Below, in pieces: positions 8,938 through 17,446 of a stretch of 64,000 nucleotides of DNA. Below the pieces are notes generated by a model. It worked only from the letters and a program-made list of their open reading frames with translations. It did no database searches and had not been told where the DNA came from. The position numbers and the translations under genes were made by a program. How positions within the stretch are numbered: position 1 is the first letter of the stretch; every line of letters begins with the position of its first letter. Source of the stretch: DASVUS01 sp036388675 (lineage in GTDB: Bacteria > Armatimonadota > Abditibacteriia > Abditibacteriales > Abditibacteriaceae); assembly GCA_036388675.1 (NCBI GenBank), contig DASVRI010000025.1:62001-126000 (forward strand). The letters are read 5' to 3'.

Positions 8938-9087
8938 CGTAGGGGCGCACGGCGTGCGCCCTGAATGTATGACCCGCAATATCCCCAGGAATTGGAATAT
9001 TCAAGCACCCGGCGTGCGCCCTGAATGCAGGAAATAAATGCGGTCATAACCACCGCAATACAGGGCGCACGCCGTGCGCCCCTACGG
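8938..9087. repeat. REP/BIME-type element, copy 2
   Basis: Same head-to-tail palindrome pair as copy 1, with the outer units at 8940-8961 and 9062-9085, and an additional partial unit (CCGGCGTGCGCCCTGAATG) in the middle. The TAG stop codon of the RAYT gene is inside the second palindrome. Confidence 0.88.
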
Positions 9088-9594
9088 GCGTTGCGTACTG
9101 GTGCGGTTTGTCCAACGGTGTGGGTTTTCGTGGATGTAACGCCGCGTGTTGTTCAAATCGCGTTCGTCGCGGATGATGTGTTCCCAAAAGCTGCGCTGCC
9201 AGACGATTGTCGTTTGACCACGCTTCTCGTTGATGCGGCTGGTCGCTGCACTTTTAAATCCTGCCACAAGCGATGAAATCGATTTTGCTGCGCGCGGTGA
9301 TGATGCCAACTTTGCCCCAATGTTATGGCGGATACAAACGATGGCGTGCAAATGGTCCGGCATCAAAATCCACTCGTCCAGTTCGATCTCGTTCCGCACT
9401 TGCGCAACGCGGCGCCATTCTTCCTCGACAATGCAACCAAACCGATTAAGTTGAACCGTGTTGTCAACAATGCGCGCAAAGACTTCACCGCGCTTCGCCG
9501 CGCAGATCGTCAGGAAATACCATCCGGCGTCCGCGTAATTGTGCCCCGCCAATCGCACCGAACGCCGATGATGTTTCTCACGATCAAATGCCAT
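9082..9594 (-). CDS. REP-associated tyrosine transposase (RAYT, Y1_Tnp family)
   Basis: From ATG at 9594 the protein is 170 residues. It has GWYFLTICAAKRGEVFA near the start, the metal-binding HxH motif in MPDHLHAIVCI, and the catalytic-region segment FWEHIIRDERDLNNTRRYIHENPHRW, all signatures of the RAYT branch of IS200/IS605-like Y1 transposases. The tyrosine nucleophile is probably the Y in RRYIHENP. RAYTs are single-copy chromosomal enzymes that process REP sequences. Here REP-type palindromes lie immediately on both sides (8938-9087 and 9599-9686), forming a REPtron-like unit. The ATG is 5 bp from the upstream palindrome, and the stop is inside the downstream one. Confidence 0.93.
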   Translation of the reverse strand: MAFDREKHHRRSVRLAGHNYADAGWYFLTICAAKRGEVFARIVDNTVQLNRFGCIVEEEWRRVAQVRNEIELDEWILMPDHLHAIVCIRHNIGAKLASSPRAAKSISSLVAGFKSAATSRINEKRGQTTIVWQRSFWEHIIRDERDLNNTRRYIHENPHRWTNRTSTQRP

Positions 9595-9598
9595 AACC

Positions 9599-9686
9599 CG
9601 TAGGGGCGCACGGCGTGCGCCCAAATGTATGAAATGAATGCGGCCACAATCAACGCATTACAGGGCGAATGATGTGCGCGTTTACG
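9599..9686. repeat. REP-type element, copy 3 (right half decayed)
   Basis: The left unit TAGGGGCGCACGGCGTGCGC is intact at 9601-9620. The right unit is degenerate (CAGGGCGAATGATGTGCGCG). The aspS stop codon at 9682 lies at its edge. Confidence 0.8.
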
Positions 9687-11496
9687 ATTCGTCTTGCGCC
9701 ACGACTTGCAAGGCCAACTCGCTCCAGCGCGATTCTTCAATCGGTGTCGGTGCGCCGGTCAGCAGGTCGCTGCCGCCGCTGGTTTTGGGGAAGGCGATGA
9801 CTTCGCGGATGTTGCCGTCGGGGATGCCGGCGAGAATAGCCACCACGCGATCGAAGCCGGGCGCGATGCCGCCGTGTGGGGGCGCGCCGTATTCAAAGGC
9901 ATCGAGCATGAAACCGAAACGCTCCTGCGCCACGTCGAGCGGCAGGCCGATGACGTTGAAAATCTTTTCCTGCACGTCGCGGCGGTGACAACGAATCGAG
10001 CCGCTGGCCAACTCGCTGCCGTTGAGTACCAGGTCGTAAAGCCATGCGCGCACCTGCGCCCACGGGTGAGTTGCGTCGCCCAGCGAAATCTCGCTGTTGA
10101 AACCGGCTTCCAGCAGCGGCATGTCTTCGGGGTTGGGCAAACAGAACGGGTGGTGCATCGCGTCGAAGCGGCCTTGCTCGGGCGAGAACTCGAACATCGG
10201 CGTATCGATGATCCACAGGAAGTTATAGGTGTTTTCCGGCACCAGCTTCAGGCGCTGCGCCATCTCGCGGCGCAAAAAGTCGAGCGACTGCGCCACGACA
10301 CCGGGCGCATCGGCCACGCACATCACCAGGTCGCCGGTTTGCGCGCCGCAACGACGAAAGATTTCCTGCATCTGCTCGTCGCTGAAGAACTTGGCGACCT
10401 GCGACTTGATTTCGCTTTGGCCCAGCGCAAATGTGGCCAGCCCGCGCGCGCCGAAACGCTTCACCAGGTCGGTTAAGCCTTCGACATCTTTGCGCGAGTA
10501 CTCGGCGCAGCCCTTGGCGCAAATCGCTTTTACCTGGCCGCCGGTCGCGACCGCGTTGGCGAATACTTTAAAACCCGAACCGACAGCGAGGTCGCTGAGA
10601 TCGACCAACTCCATGCCGAAGCGCGTGTCGGGTTTGTCGCTGCCGTAGCGGTTGATGGCGTCTGCATAAATCAGGCGCGGAAAAGGCAGCGGCACTTCGA
10701 CCTTCATCACTTCTCGCATCAGGTAGGCGAAAAGTCGCTCCGTGAGGTCGAGCACGTCGTCCTGTTCGACGAAGCTCATCTCAATGTCAATTTGTGTGAA
10801 CTCGGGCTGGCGGTCGCTGCGCGCGCTTTCATCACGGAAGCAGCGCGCGATCTGGAAATATTTTTCGACGCCACCCACCATCAGCAACTGTTTGGAAATC
10901 TGCGGGCTTTGCGGCAGCACGAACGCTTTACCCAAATGCGTGCGCGTCGGCACCACGTATTCGCGCGCGCCTTCCGGTGTCGATTTCCACAAGAGCGGCG
11001 TTTCCACTTCCCAGAAGCCCTCGCCGTCCAGGAAGTCGCGCGTGCCTTTGGCCAGGCGATGGCGCAGCTCAAGAACGTCGCGCATCGGCTTGCGGCGCAG
11101 GTCGAGATAGCGATATTGCAGGCGCACGTCTTCGCTGGCGCGCGTGTTGTCCACGATCTCAAAGGGCGGCGTTTTCGCGGTGTTGAGAATCTCCACTTCG
11201 CGCGCCAGCACTTCGATGTTGCCCGTTGGCACTTTGGGGTTTTCCTTGCCGGGAAGGCGCGCCTGCACGGTGCCCGTTACGCGCAAACAGTACTCGGCGC
11301 GAATGCCCTGCGACGCATAGTGCAGCGCTTCGTTCAGGTCGCGGTCGACCACGCACTGCACTATGCCGCTGCGGTCGCGCAGGTCGATAAACATCTGGTG
11401 GCTCTGGTCGCGCACGACATTTGCCCAGCCGCAGACCGTGACTTCCTGGCCGATAAACTGCTCGTTCAAACTACCGCTATGATGAGTCCGTTTCAC
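9682..11496 (-). CDS. aspS: Aspartyl-tRNA synthetase, bacterial type
   Basis: Class II AspRS of 604 residues from a GTG start at 11496 preceded by GAGGAA. Order: N-terminal OB-fold anticodon-binding domain (VTVCGWANVVRDQSHQMFIDLRDRSG), class II core motif 2 (FQIARCFRDESARSDRQPEFTQIDIEMSF), the bacterial GAD insertion (about 290-420) and motif 3 in GIAPGFDRVVAILAG. It charges tRNA-Asp with aspartate; whether it also misacylates tRNA-Asn cannot be decided here. Two palindrome copies or near copies occur inside (10496 exact, 11288 one mismatch). The open frame extends 24 codons further upstream without a ribosome site, so that extension is rejected. Confidence 0.97.
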   Translation of the reverse strand: MKRTHHSGSLNEQFIGQEVTVCGWANVVRDQSHQMFIDLRDRSGIVQCVVDRDLNEALHYASQGIRAEYCLRVTGTVQARLPGKENPKVPTGNIEVLAREVEILNTAKTPPFEIVDNTRASEDVRLQYRYLDLRRKPMRDVLELRHRLAKGTRDFLDGEGFWEVETPLLWKSTPEGAREYVVPTRTHLGKAFVLPQSPQISKQLLMVGGVEKYFQIARCFRDESARSDRQPEFTQIDIEMSFVEQDDVLDLTERLFAYLMREVMKVEVPLPFPRLIYADAINRYGSDKPDTRFGMELVDLSDLAVGSGFKVFANAVATGGQVKAICAKGCAEYSRKDVEGLTDLVKRFGARGLATFALGQSEIKSQVAKFFSDEQMQEIFRRCGAQTGDLVMCVADAPGVVAQSLDFLRREMAQRLKLVPENTYNFLWIIDTPMFEFSPEQGRFDAMHHPFCLPNPEDMPLLEAGFNSEISLGDATHPWAQVRAWLYDLVLNGSELASGSIRCHRRDVQEKIFNVIGLPLDVAQERFGFMLDAFEYGAPPHGGIAPGFDRVVAILAGIPDGNIREVIAFPKTSGGSDLLTGAPTPIEESRWSELALQVVAQDES

Positions 11497-11775
11497 TGTG
11501 TTCCTCGAATGGTTTCTGAAATTGCCTGGTGGGTAAATGAAGATAAATGCGTTGCCGCAGTTTACCATGTGACGCAGGAAGCAGTCGGCGGCTTATACGC
11601 TGACTTGAGCACTGTATAGGCGGCAACTCTGTTGTAACTTCATGAAAAACTTCTGCGTGCCTGCATCGGGACGTGAGACGGCCCGTCTTTAGACGCCCCG
11701 GCTTTCGAAGACGCCCCGGCTTTCGATGTGCTCACTTGATCCCAATTGTCGGTAGAAAGTGTTGAGGATAGCAAC

Positions 11776-12927
11776 ATGGATGTAAATGTAATTAGTATCG
11801 ACGGCTCCAGCGTTAGCAGCTCCAGCGTCAGCGGCTCCAGTGTCAACGGCTCGGCGGGTTGCCGGCGCTGCGAAAGTTTGCCGCCTAAAATTAGCGGGCC
11901 GGGCACGTTGCACATGCAGTTTCCGCTGGCGCACTCTTACAACAAGATACTGACTTATCTGCGGAGTTCCGGCCTGGAGTACTCGCAACAGGGCGAGCGC
12001 GTGAGTGTGAATGTGGGTTCGGTTGATCTGGCGCCGGTGGTGGCTCCGCTGATGGATGTCTTGTCCTCGACTGAGCAGGCCGATGTGCGGGTTCTGTTTC
12101 AAGCCAGAGGCCGCGAAATGGACGTGAACAGCTATTTCGAAGTCGAGTCGCTGCATGGTTTTATCACCAAGGCGCAAAGCGGCTGGTTGCTCGATATGAT
12201 GGCGGAGAACCGGCTCACGACGTGGTTTCAACCCATTGTAAAGTGTCAGGAGAGCGGCCAGGTTTATGCTTACGAATGTTTGCTGCGCGGTCAGGATAAT
12301 CAGGGCACTGTGTTTCCCGGTCGCATTCTGGATGTGGCGCGCGGTGCCGGTTTGCTGTTTCAACTCGACCGGGCTGCGCGCCTGACCAATATCACCAACG
12401 CTCATCGCCAGGGCATCAAATCGCATATCTTCATCAACTTTACACCCACCTCGATCTACGACCCGGTGAATTGCCTGCGCAGCACGGTCAAAGCCGTTGA
12501 TGAGATGGGCCTACAGCGCAGCCAGGTGATCTTTGAAGTGATCGAAAGCGAACTGGTGCGCGACGTGCCGCACCTCAAAGAGATTCTCGACTACTATCGC
12601 GCCAGCGGCTTTCGCGTCGCACTGGATGATGTGGGTTCGGGTTACTCCAGCCTGAACATGCTGGGCCAACTGCGCCCCGACTATATCAAGCTCGACCGCG
12701 AACTCATCAGCGGCGTGCAGCACGATTCTTATAAAGCCGTCATTGCACAAAAGCTGCTGGAAACCGCACAGGAACTCAAAATTCAAACTATTACGGAAGG
12801 CATCGAAGAAGAAGGTGAGTTTCACTGGGCGCGCGACCACGGCGCCGATTACGCGCAGGGATATTACTTCGCTCGCCCCGCCGCCATTCCTCCAATGCTG
12901 GAAAACCAACTTGCGGCGGCGCAGTGA
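11776..12927 (+). CDS. EAL-domain protein (cyclic-di-GMP phosphodiesterase-like)
   Basis: From ATG at 11776 (GAGGAT 8 bases upstream) the protein is 383 residues. A serine-rich start (SSVSSSSVSGSSVNGS) with a nearby CRRC is followed by an unassigned domain of about 110 residues and then an EAL domain (about 150-375). The signature glutamate E167 lies in YECLLRG, so the motif reads ECL. Later motifs are good: FINFTPTSIYD, IFEVIESE, ALDDVGSGYSSL, YIKLDREL, ITEGIEEEGE and QGYYFARP. The catalytic DD pair is DDVGSG and the E of the TEGIE motif is kept, so hydrolysis of c-di-GMP is plausible. The TTG at 11746 is an alternative start. Confidence 0.88.
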   Translation: MDVNVISIDGSSVSSSSVSGSSVNGSAGCRRCESLPPKISGPGTLHMQFPLAHSYNKILTYLRSSGLEYSQQGERVSVNVGSVDLAPVVAPLMDVLSSTEQADVRVLFQARGREMDVNSYFEVESLHGFITKAQSGWLLDMMAENRLTTWFQPIVKCQESGQVYAYECLLRGQDNQGTVFPGRILDVARGAGLLFQLDRAARLTNITNAHRQGIKSHIFINFTPTSIYDPVNCLRSTVKAVDEMGLQRSQVIFEVIESELVRDVPHLKEILDYYRASGFRVALDDVGSGYSSLNMLGQLRPDYIKLDRELISGVQHDSYKAVIAQKLLETAQELKIQTITEGIEEEGEFHWARDHGADYAQGYYFARPAAIPPMLENQLAAAQ

Positions 12928-13060
12928 AGCGCGAACGCAGCGAAATCTCGCTAACGAGTACTCGACAGCGCCTGTTTCTTAATTAAATGAGTGCTGTTTG
13001 TTTACACCACAGGCGCAGCGTTATACTTCGCAACGAAAATTCCCCACATTGGATTCAACT

Positions 13061-13471
13061 ATGGAACGCACATTGATTGTCGTAAAACCGGATGGCGTGC
13101 AGCGCGGTTTGTCGGGTGAGATTCTGGCGCGCTTCGAGCGGCGCGGCTTCAAACTTGTCGCATTGAAGATGATGACCGTCACGCCGGAACTGGCACAAGA
13201 GCACTATGCCGAGCACAGCGAAAAGCCGTTTTTTCCTGGACTGGTTGAGTTCATCACGAGCACGCCGGTTGTCGCGATGGTGCTCGAAGGGCAGAACGCG
13301 ATTGCCCTGTCGCGGCAGATGATCGGCGCGACTGATCCGCTCAACGTGGCGCCCGGCACCATCCGCGGCGATTACACGCTGGACAAGCAGGCTAACCTCA
13401 TCCACGGCAGTGATAGCCCCGAAGCATCGGCGCGGGAACTGAAGTTGTGGTTCCCCGAACTGGGATCGTAG
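13061..13471 (+). CDS. ndk: Nucleoside diphosphate kinase
   Basis: Starting at ATG 13061 gives 136 residues, the usual size. MERTLIVVKPDGVQRGLSGEILARFERRGFKLVALK is the classic Ndk N-terminus, and NLIHGSDSPESA-like NLIHGSDSPEASARELKLWF holds the phosphoryl-carrier histidine. It transfers gamma phosphate between nucleoside triphosphates and diphosphates. An open frame beginning at 12998 adds 21 residues without conservation and is rejected. A strong terminator follows 10 bp downstream. Confidence 0.97.
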   Translation: MERTLIVVKPDGVQRGLSGEILARFERRGFKLVALKMMTVTPELAQEHYAEHSEKPFFPGLVEFITSTPVVAMVLEGQNAIALSRQMIGATDPLNVAPGTIRGDYTLDKQANLIHGSDSPEASARELKLWFPELGS

Positions 13472-13481
13472 GATAAATGTG

Positions 13482-13515
13482 CAGAAAGGGGGCGCCGCGT
13501 GGCGCCCCCTTTCTG
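13482..13515. terminator. Hairpin after ndk
   Basis: Perfect 15-bp stem (CAGAAAGGGGGCGCC / GGCGCCCCCTTTCTG) with a GCGT loop, lying between convergent ndk and the next minus-strand gene. Likely bidirectional; the T run is short. Confidence 0.8.
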
Positions 13516-13545
13516 TAGTGGTGCGGCGCCTGGGCGACGCCACAA

Positions 13546-14307
13546 TCAGCGAATCGCCGGAGCGAAGCGCAGCCCCATTCCCATGACGAGCGGGCCTACA
13601 CCCTCAAAATTGGGATAGCCATCGCCGCGAATCACAACTCCCAGGCCTGGTGTCTGAAAGAGAACGGCGAAGCCGCGCCCCGGAAAGCCCACGACCATCA
13701 TCTGCGTCTCGTCGAAGTCGCCCCGTGCAATGCGCCGCCCTCCTTCGCGGGTCAGGTAAGCATTCTCATAATAGGCGAGCACCGATTGCGCGGCCTGGGT
13801 GGCTCTGGCGCGCGACGATTGATAGGAAGAGTTGTTCCCGCTGCGATAAGGGTTTGCCGTTTCAAATACCACAAAACGAAGCTGCTTGACATTGCGCAGT
13901 ATCGTTTCAAGGTCGGCATCGGAGAGCATGCGCAGAGCGGCAGATGTTTGGATGTCGGCAGGAGCGCCGGCAGACGTGTTGTCACCGTTGGCAGGTGTGT
14001 GGACACGATTCATCGAATCGAGCACATCCTTAAGACTGTTCCCCTTAAAGCCACGCAGGAACGACTTGACTACGCCGAGCACATCTTCATCACGCGCATC
14101 CACATCCAGGCGCAGACGGGCATTAGGCGGCAGTGGAATCGACAGAATCGCTGCCGTGGGTGCTGGAACGACAGATGAGGTCTGCGCAGCGCTGGTTGTC
14201 TGTTCTGTCGGGCCGGGAGAAGTCTGTGCTACTGCGGCTGTCGCCCAGGCTGTCGCCGAGAGCAGGAGTGTTGCGACAACGGCGTGTGTTTTGTGGAAGC
14301 GCATCAT
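13546..14307 (-). CDS. Exported protein of unknown function
   Basis: 253 residues with an N-terminal signal peptide (MMRFHKTHAVVATLLLSATAWATAAVAQTS, cleavage near VAQ-TS), then a Thr/Ser/Ala-rich linker and a folded domain. The domain has DVDARDEDVLGVVKSFLRGFKGNSL, LRMLSDADLETILRNVKQLRFVVFE and a C-terminal glycine-rich beta region (GFPGRGFAVLFQTPGLGVVIRGDGY). The layout recalls DUF4252-like exported proteins, but no family is firmly recognised. The ATG pair at 14307/14304 follows GAGGAA. It is convergent with ndk. Confidence 0.7.
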   Translation of the reverse strand: MMRFHKTHAVVATLLLSATAWATAAVAQTSPGPTEQTTSAAQTSSVVPAPTAAILSIPLPPNARLRLDVDARDEDVLGVVKSFLRGFKGNSLKDVLDSMNRVHTPANGDNTSAGAPADIQTSAALRMLSDADLETILRNVKQLRFVVFETANPYRSGNNSSYQSSRARATQAAQSVLAYYENAYLTREGGRRIARGDFDETQMMVVGFPGRGFAVLFQTPGLGVVIRGDGYPNFEGVGPLVMGMGLRFAPAIR

Positions 14308-14350
14308 GGATTTTCCTCGCTATCTTCAGTTTCTAACCTGACTTGCTACG

Positions 14351-14500
14351 TATGCCCGCCCCTGAAGCAGCGGGCTGAGTTGCAAGGCCCCGGAACGGGG
14401 CTGATGCTAACTCCTGATGATCAAGGAGGCCGCTTCAGCGGTCTTGTTCTTATCTCAGCCCGCTCGTTCACGGGCGGGCCAGAGGCCGTAGCAAGTCGAG
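14351..14500. repeat. Palindrome-rich non-coding element A, copy 1
   Basis: Contains several short hairpins: CCCCTGAAGCAGCGGGC, GGCCCCGGAACGGGGC, GCCGCTTCAGCGGTC and GCCCGCTCGTTCACGGGCGGGC. The reverse complement of the same block, diverged and expanded, occurs at 49425-49625. The layout recalls non-autonomous relatives of IS200/IS605 elements, but no transposase is linked. It occupies most of the 300-bp gap between two divergent genes. Confidence 0.6.
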
Positions 14501-14611
14501 TTATCTAAGGCCGCTTAATGGTAACATGCCGGTGCCTGATCTCACAACAGAACGCAACTCTTTATTCTCCTGCTAAAATGCTTATCGCAGTTTCAGGTTT
14601 TTACTTCCTCT

Positions 14612-15850
14612 ATGGGCCATCCGATTTATCTCCTTGGACAACCTGACGAAGTGGGTGCGATTCTGGGCCGTTGCCAGCAACGAGTACTCGCAGAACGTGT
14701 CGCGCGCACGCTGCGCCGCGCCGGGGAAACCGGCACAACCGACCTGCTGCATGAGCGCGCCGAACGCTTTGCACGAGTTCTCGCACAGGCCGCGCCGCAC
14801 TGGCTGAACGAAGCGCAGGCGCAGGCTTCTGCGGCAGGCATCGAAGCGTGGCAGCTTCTGGCGCTGAACTGCCCGCCGCGCGATTTCTGGGGCAAGCATT
14901 ACATTCCCGCTCCACTCGATGACGCCGGCCTCACGGCGGAACTGGTTGATGCCTACGAAGCGCAGGGCGTCGATCCCGGCCTGGGCGGTGAATGCACGGC
15001 TTACTTCGCGCTGGGCGAAGCAACAGTATCAGGCGAAACGTTGTTTCACAAAAACCGCGAAGAGCGCGACGAAGTGCAGTGCGTTTATATCAAGGGCATC
15101 CAGGGCAAGTTTCGTTTTGTGGGCGGCGGCGACATCGGCAACATCGGCACGGCGCACCTGCAAACCGAAAATTTATGGGCTGGCGCGAATAACACGGGCA
15201 GCGACGTGCCTCCTGAAGAATACGTCGATTGCGCCCTGAGCGATTCGCACGCGCTTCGTTATCTGGCGGAGAAGTGCCGCACCCTGGACGACATCATACC
15301 GGCTGTTGAACACTTGATCGCAAGGAGCTGGTTGGGTGGCGGTGGCTACAACAAAGGCAGCATTTTCTTGTTCGCTGATGCGGAACGTGGCCTGGTCGTC
15401 GAAGCGACATCGCGCCGCCTGGCGTTTGAATGGTTCCGTGACGATGCGCAGGCCGTGCGCACCAATCATTTTGTGCTGCCCGCACTGAGCGAGTACTCGT
15501 TGCCGCCGCATCCCGGTTCGATGCAACGCCTGGAGCGTGCTACACAATTATGGGAAGCGCAGCACGGCCTGGCCGGTCTGTCGTTGGCGCGTGAAATCGG
15601 GCGCGACCGCGAAAATGCGCCGCACGCCATCTGCCGCAACCCGTCCGATAGTCTGGGCAGCGTGACGGTTTCGACTTCAAGCGCTACCATTTCAAAGCAT
15701 GATGACAACCGCTGTCAGACGCATTTTCACAACGGACACCCGCGCTATGTTCCGGTCGTCGTGCACACGCCGGTTGATCGCGTTTCCGACTCGGACTTGG
15801 TCAGCGGCGCGCATAATCAACTGAGCCGCAACTATCGCGCATTTGTTTGA
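14612..15850 (+). CDS. C45-type Ntn hydrolase (acyltransferase/amidohydrolase-like)
   Basis: A 412-residue protein in the family of isopenicillin N acyltransferases and related peptidase C45 enzymes. The probable nucleophile is C128 in GLGGECTAYFALG, which would become the N-terminal Cys after autocleavage. GETLFHKNREER follows, as in C45 proteins with a conserved ...KNRD-type segment. GNIGTAHLQTENLWAGANNTGSD and LLARSWLGGGGYNKGSIFLFAD also fit the family. N-terminal residues 1-127 would be the other chain. Substrate unknown; it probably hydrolyses an amide. Two palindrome copies (14682, 15491) lie inside, encoding RVL and EYS. Confidence 0.75.
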   Translation: MGHPIYLLGQPDEVGAILGRCQQRVLAERVARTLRRAGETGTTDLLHERAERFARVLAQAAPHWLNEAQAQASAAGIEAWQLLALNCPPRDFWGKHYIPAPLDDAGLTAELVDAYEAQGVDPGLGGECTAYFALGEATVSGETLFHKNREERDEVQCVYIKGIQGKFRFVGGGDIGNIGTAHLQTENLWAGANNTGSDVPPEEYVDCALSDSHALRYLAEKCRTLDDIIPAVEHLIARSWLGGGGYNKGSIFLFADAERGLVVEATSRRLAFEWFRDDAQAVRTNHFVLPALSEYSLPPHPGSMQRLERATQLWEAQHGLAGLSLAREIGRDRENAPHAICRNPSDSLGSVTVSTSSATISKHDDNRCQTHFHNGHPRYVPVVVHTPVDRVSDSDLVSGAHNQLSRNYRAFV

Positions 15851-15983
15851 AGATTCACCGCAGAGGAGATTGGGAAAGCATCAGGTTCAAAGCGACTTCG
15901 AGTACTCGTAGCCACGGCTACTGCGATACATCGGCTCTTCTTTCCGCCCCGACCCTCTGCGGTTCACTATTCATTTTCATAAC

Positions 15984-17213
15984 ATGAAACCAAAATTAAG
16001 ACGTTTTCAAATCACTCCCATCGAGCAGAACGGTGATGAGTTCTTGCTGCTGCACGACCCCATGGGCATTGCTGCCGATGCCGGTGTGCCGCGCGAACTG
16101 GGTTACTTGCTCAGCCTTTTCGACGGCACCCGCACGTATGATGAAATCATTGTTGACTACAAGAAGTTGGGTGGCGAGGAACTGCCCGCGTGGTTTATCG
16201 AAAAGACGGTGAATGATCTAGATGAAAACTACATGATCGAATCGCCACGACTCGAAGCCAGACTGCGCGAAGTGGAACGCAACCCCGTGCGGCCTGCTGT
16301 TCTGGCGGGACTTTCCTATCCTGCCGATGCGCAGCAGTTGCGGGCGCAGCTCAACGGCTTCTCGCAAAAAGCGCAGAAGTTGATGCCTTCGAGTACTCGA
16401 AATGGCGGCACGATGCCACCGGGCAAGCTGCGTGGCATCGTGGTGCCGCACATCGACTTTACGCGCGGCGGTGTCGTTGAAGCCCTGGCTTATGAGCCCC
16501 TGAAAACAGAAGAGTTCGATGTGCTGGTCGTGTTGGGTATTGCGCACTGTGGCGTGCGTTATCCGTTTTGCGCCGCACCCAAAGATTTTGAGACGCCGCT
16601 TGGCACCGCGCCATGCGACCGCGACTTCATTGCGGCGTTGCAGGAACGCGTCGGCGAGCGCCTGACGCGTGAACAGATCGCGCACAAAAACGAGCATTCG
16701 ATTGAATTTGTCGCAGTATTTTTGCAGCACTTCGAGCAGTTCAAGAACACACGCATTGTGCCTATTATCTGCGGCGGATTCTTTGATGAAATTCAAAGCG
16801 GCGATTCACCATCGCGCAACGAAGACATCGCGCAGTTCATCCGTGCACTGCGCGAAGTAACGCATGAATGGGAAAGTCGCGGCCAGCGCGTCGGCTTTAT
16901 CGCCAGCGTCGATGGCGCTCATGTCGGCACGCAGTTCGGCGACCCGCGAGTACTCACTCCGGCACGTTTACAGGCAATCGAAAGTGGCGACCGCCAATTC
17001 TGGCGCCATGTCGAAGCCGGTGATGCCGAAGCGATGCACGCCCATATCGCACGCGATAATAACGAGCGCAACGTCGATGCACATCCGGCGCTTTACACTT
17101 TGTTAACCGCTTTCCCGGAACTGCGCGGGCAACTTCTGCATTACGCGCAGGCTTACAATCGCGAGCAGAATATCGTGGTTTCCTTTGCCGCAATGAGCCT
17201 GCACGAAGCCTGA
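15984..17213 (+). CDS. amrB: MEMO1/AmrB family protein
   Basis: 409 residues. The N-terminal 100 residues form a separate small helical domain (YLLSLFDGTRTYDEIIVDYKKLGGEELP, PqqD-like in style). The MEMO domain follows: LRGIVVPHIDFTRGG, LVVLGIAHCG, EHSIEFVAVFLQHF, RIVPIICG and FIASVDGAHVG. The conserved H and C residues of the Memo fold are in PHIDF, IAHCG, EHSIEF and DGAHVG. In other genomes the gene often sits with AmmeMemoRadiSam partners; none are adjacent here. The reaction of bacterial AmrB is not established. Palindromes at 16391 and 16948 encode STR and RVL. Confidence 0.88.
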   Translation: MKPKLRRFQITPIEQNGDEFLLLHDPMGIAADAGVPRELGYLLSLFDGTRTYDEIIVDYKKLGGEELPAWFIEKTVNDLDENYMIESPRLEARLREVERNPVRPAVLAGLSYPADAQQLRAQLNGFSQKAQKLMPSSTRNGGTMPPGKLRGIVVPHIDFTRGGVVEALAYEPLKTEEFDVLVVLGIAHCGVRYPFCAAPKDFETPLGTAPCDRDFIAALQERVGERLTREQIAHKNEHSIEFVAVFLQHFEQFKNTRIVPIICGGFFDEIQSGDSPSRNEDIAQFIRALREVTHEWESRGQRVGFIASVDGAHVGTQFGDPRVLTPARLQAIESGDRQFWRHVEAGDAEAMHAHIARDNNERNVDAHPALYTLLTAFPELRGQLLHYAQAYNREQNIVVSFAAMSLHEA

Positions 17214-17446
17214 GTGATAATCAGTTGAAAGTTGCTTGCATCGGATACAGCACAACAGGCAGTCGTGGCAACGTGTACTCAACTGTAGAAAAATAATGAT
17301 CGACAGCAATTCCGGCATTCAATTGGAACTCTGACGCGCTTCATCCTAAAAATGCGAGGCGTGTTATGAAGAGATGTGAAGTTAATTGGCAGCGGTTGCC
17401 GCTGTATTCACTGCTTTGTGTTCTTTCTATGAATAACGAGTACTCG

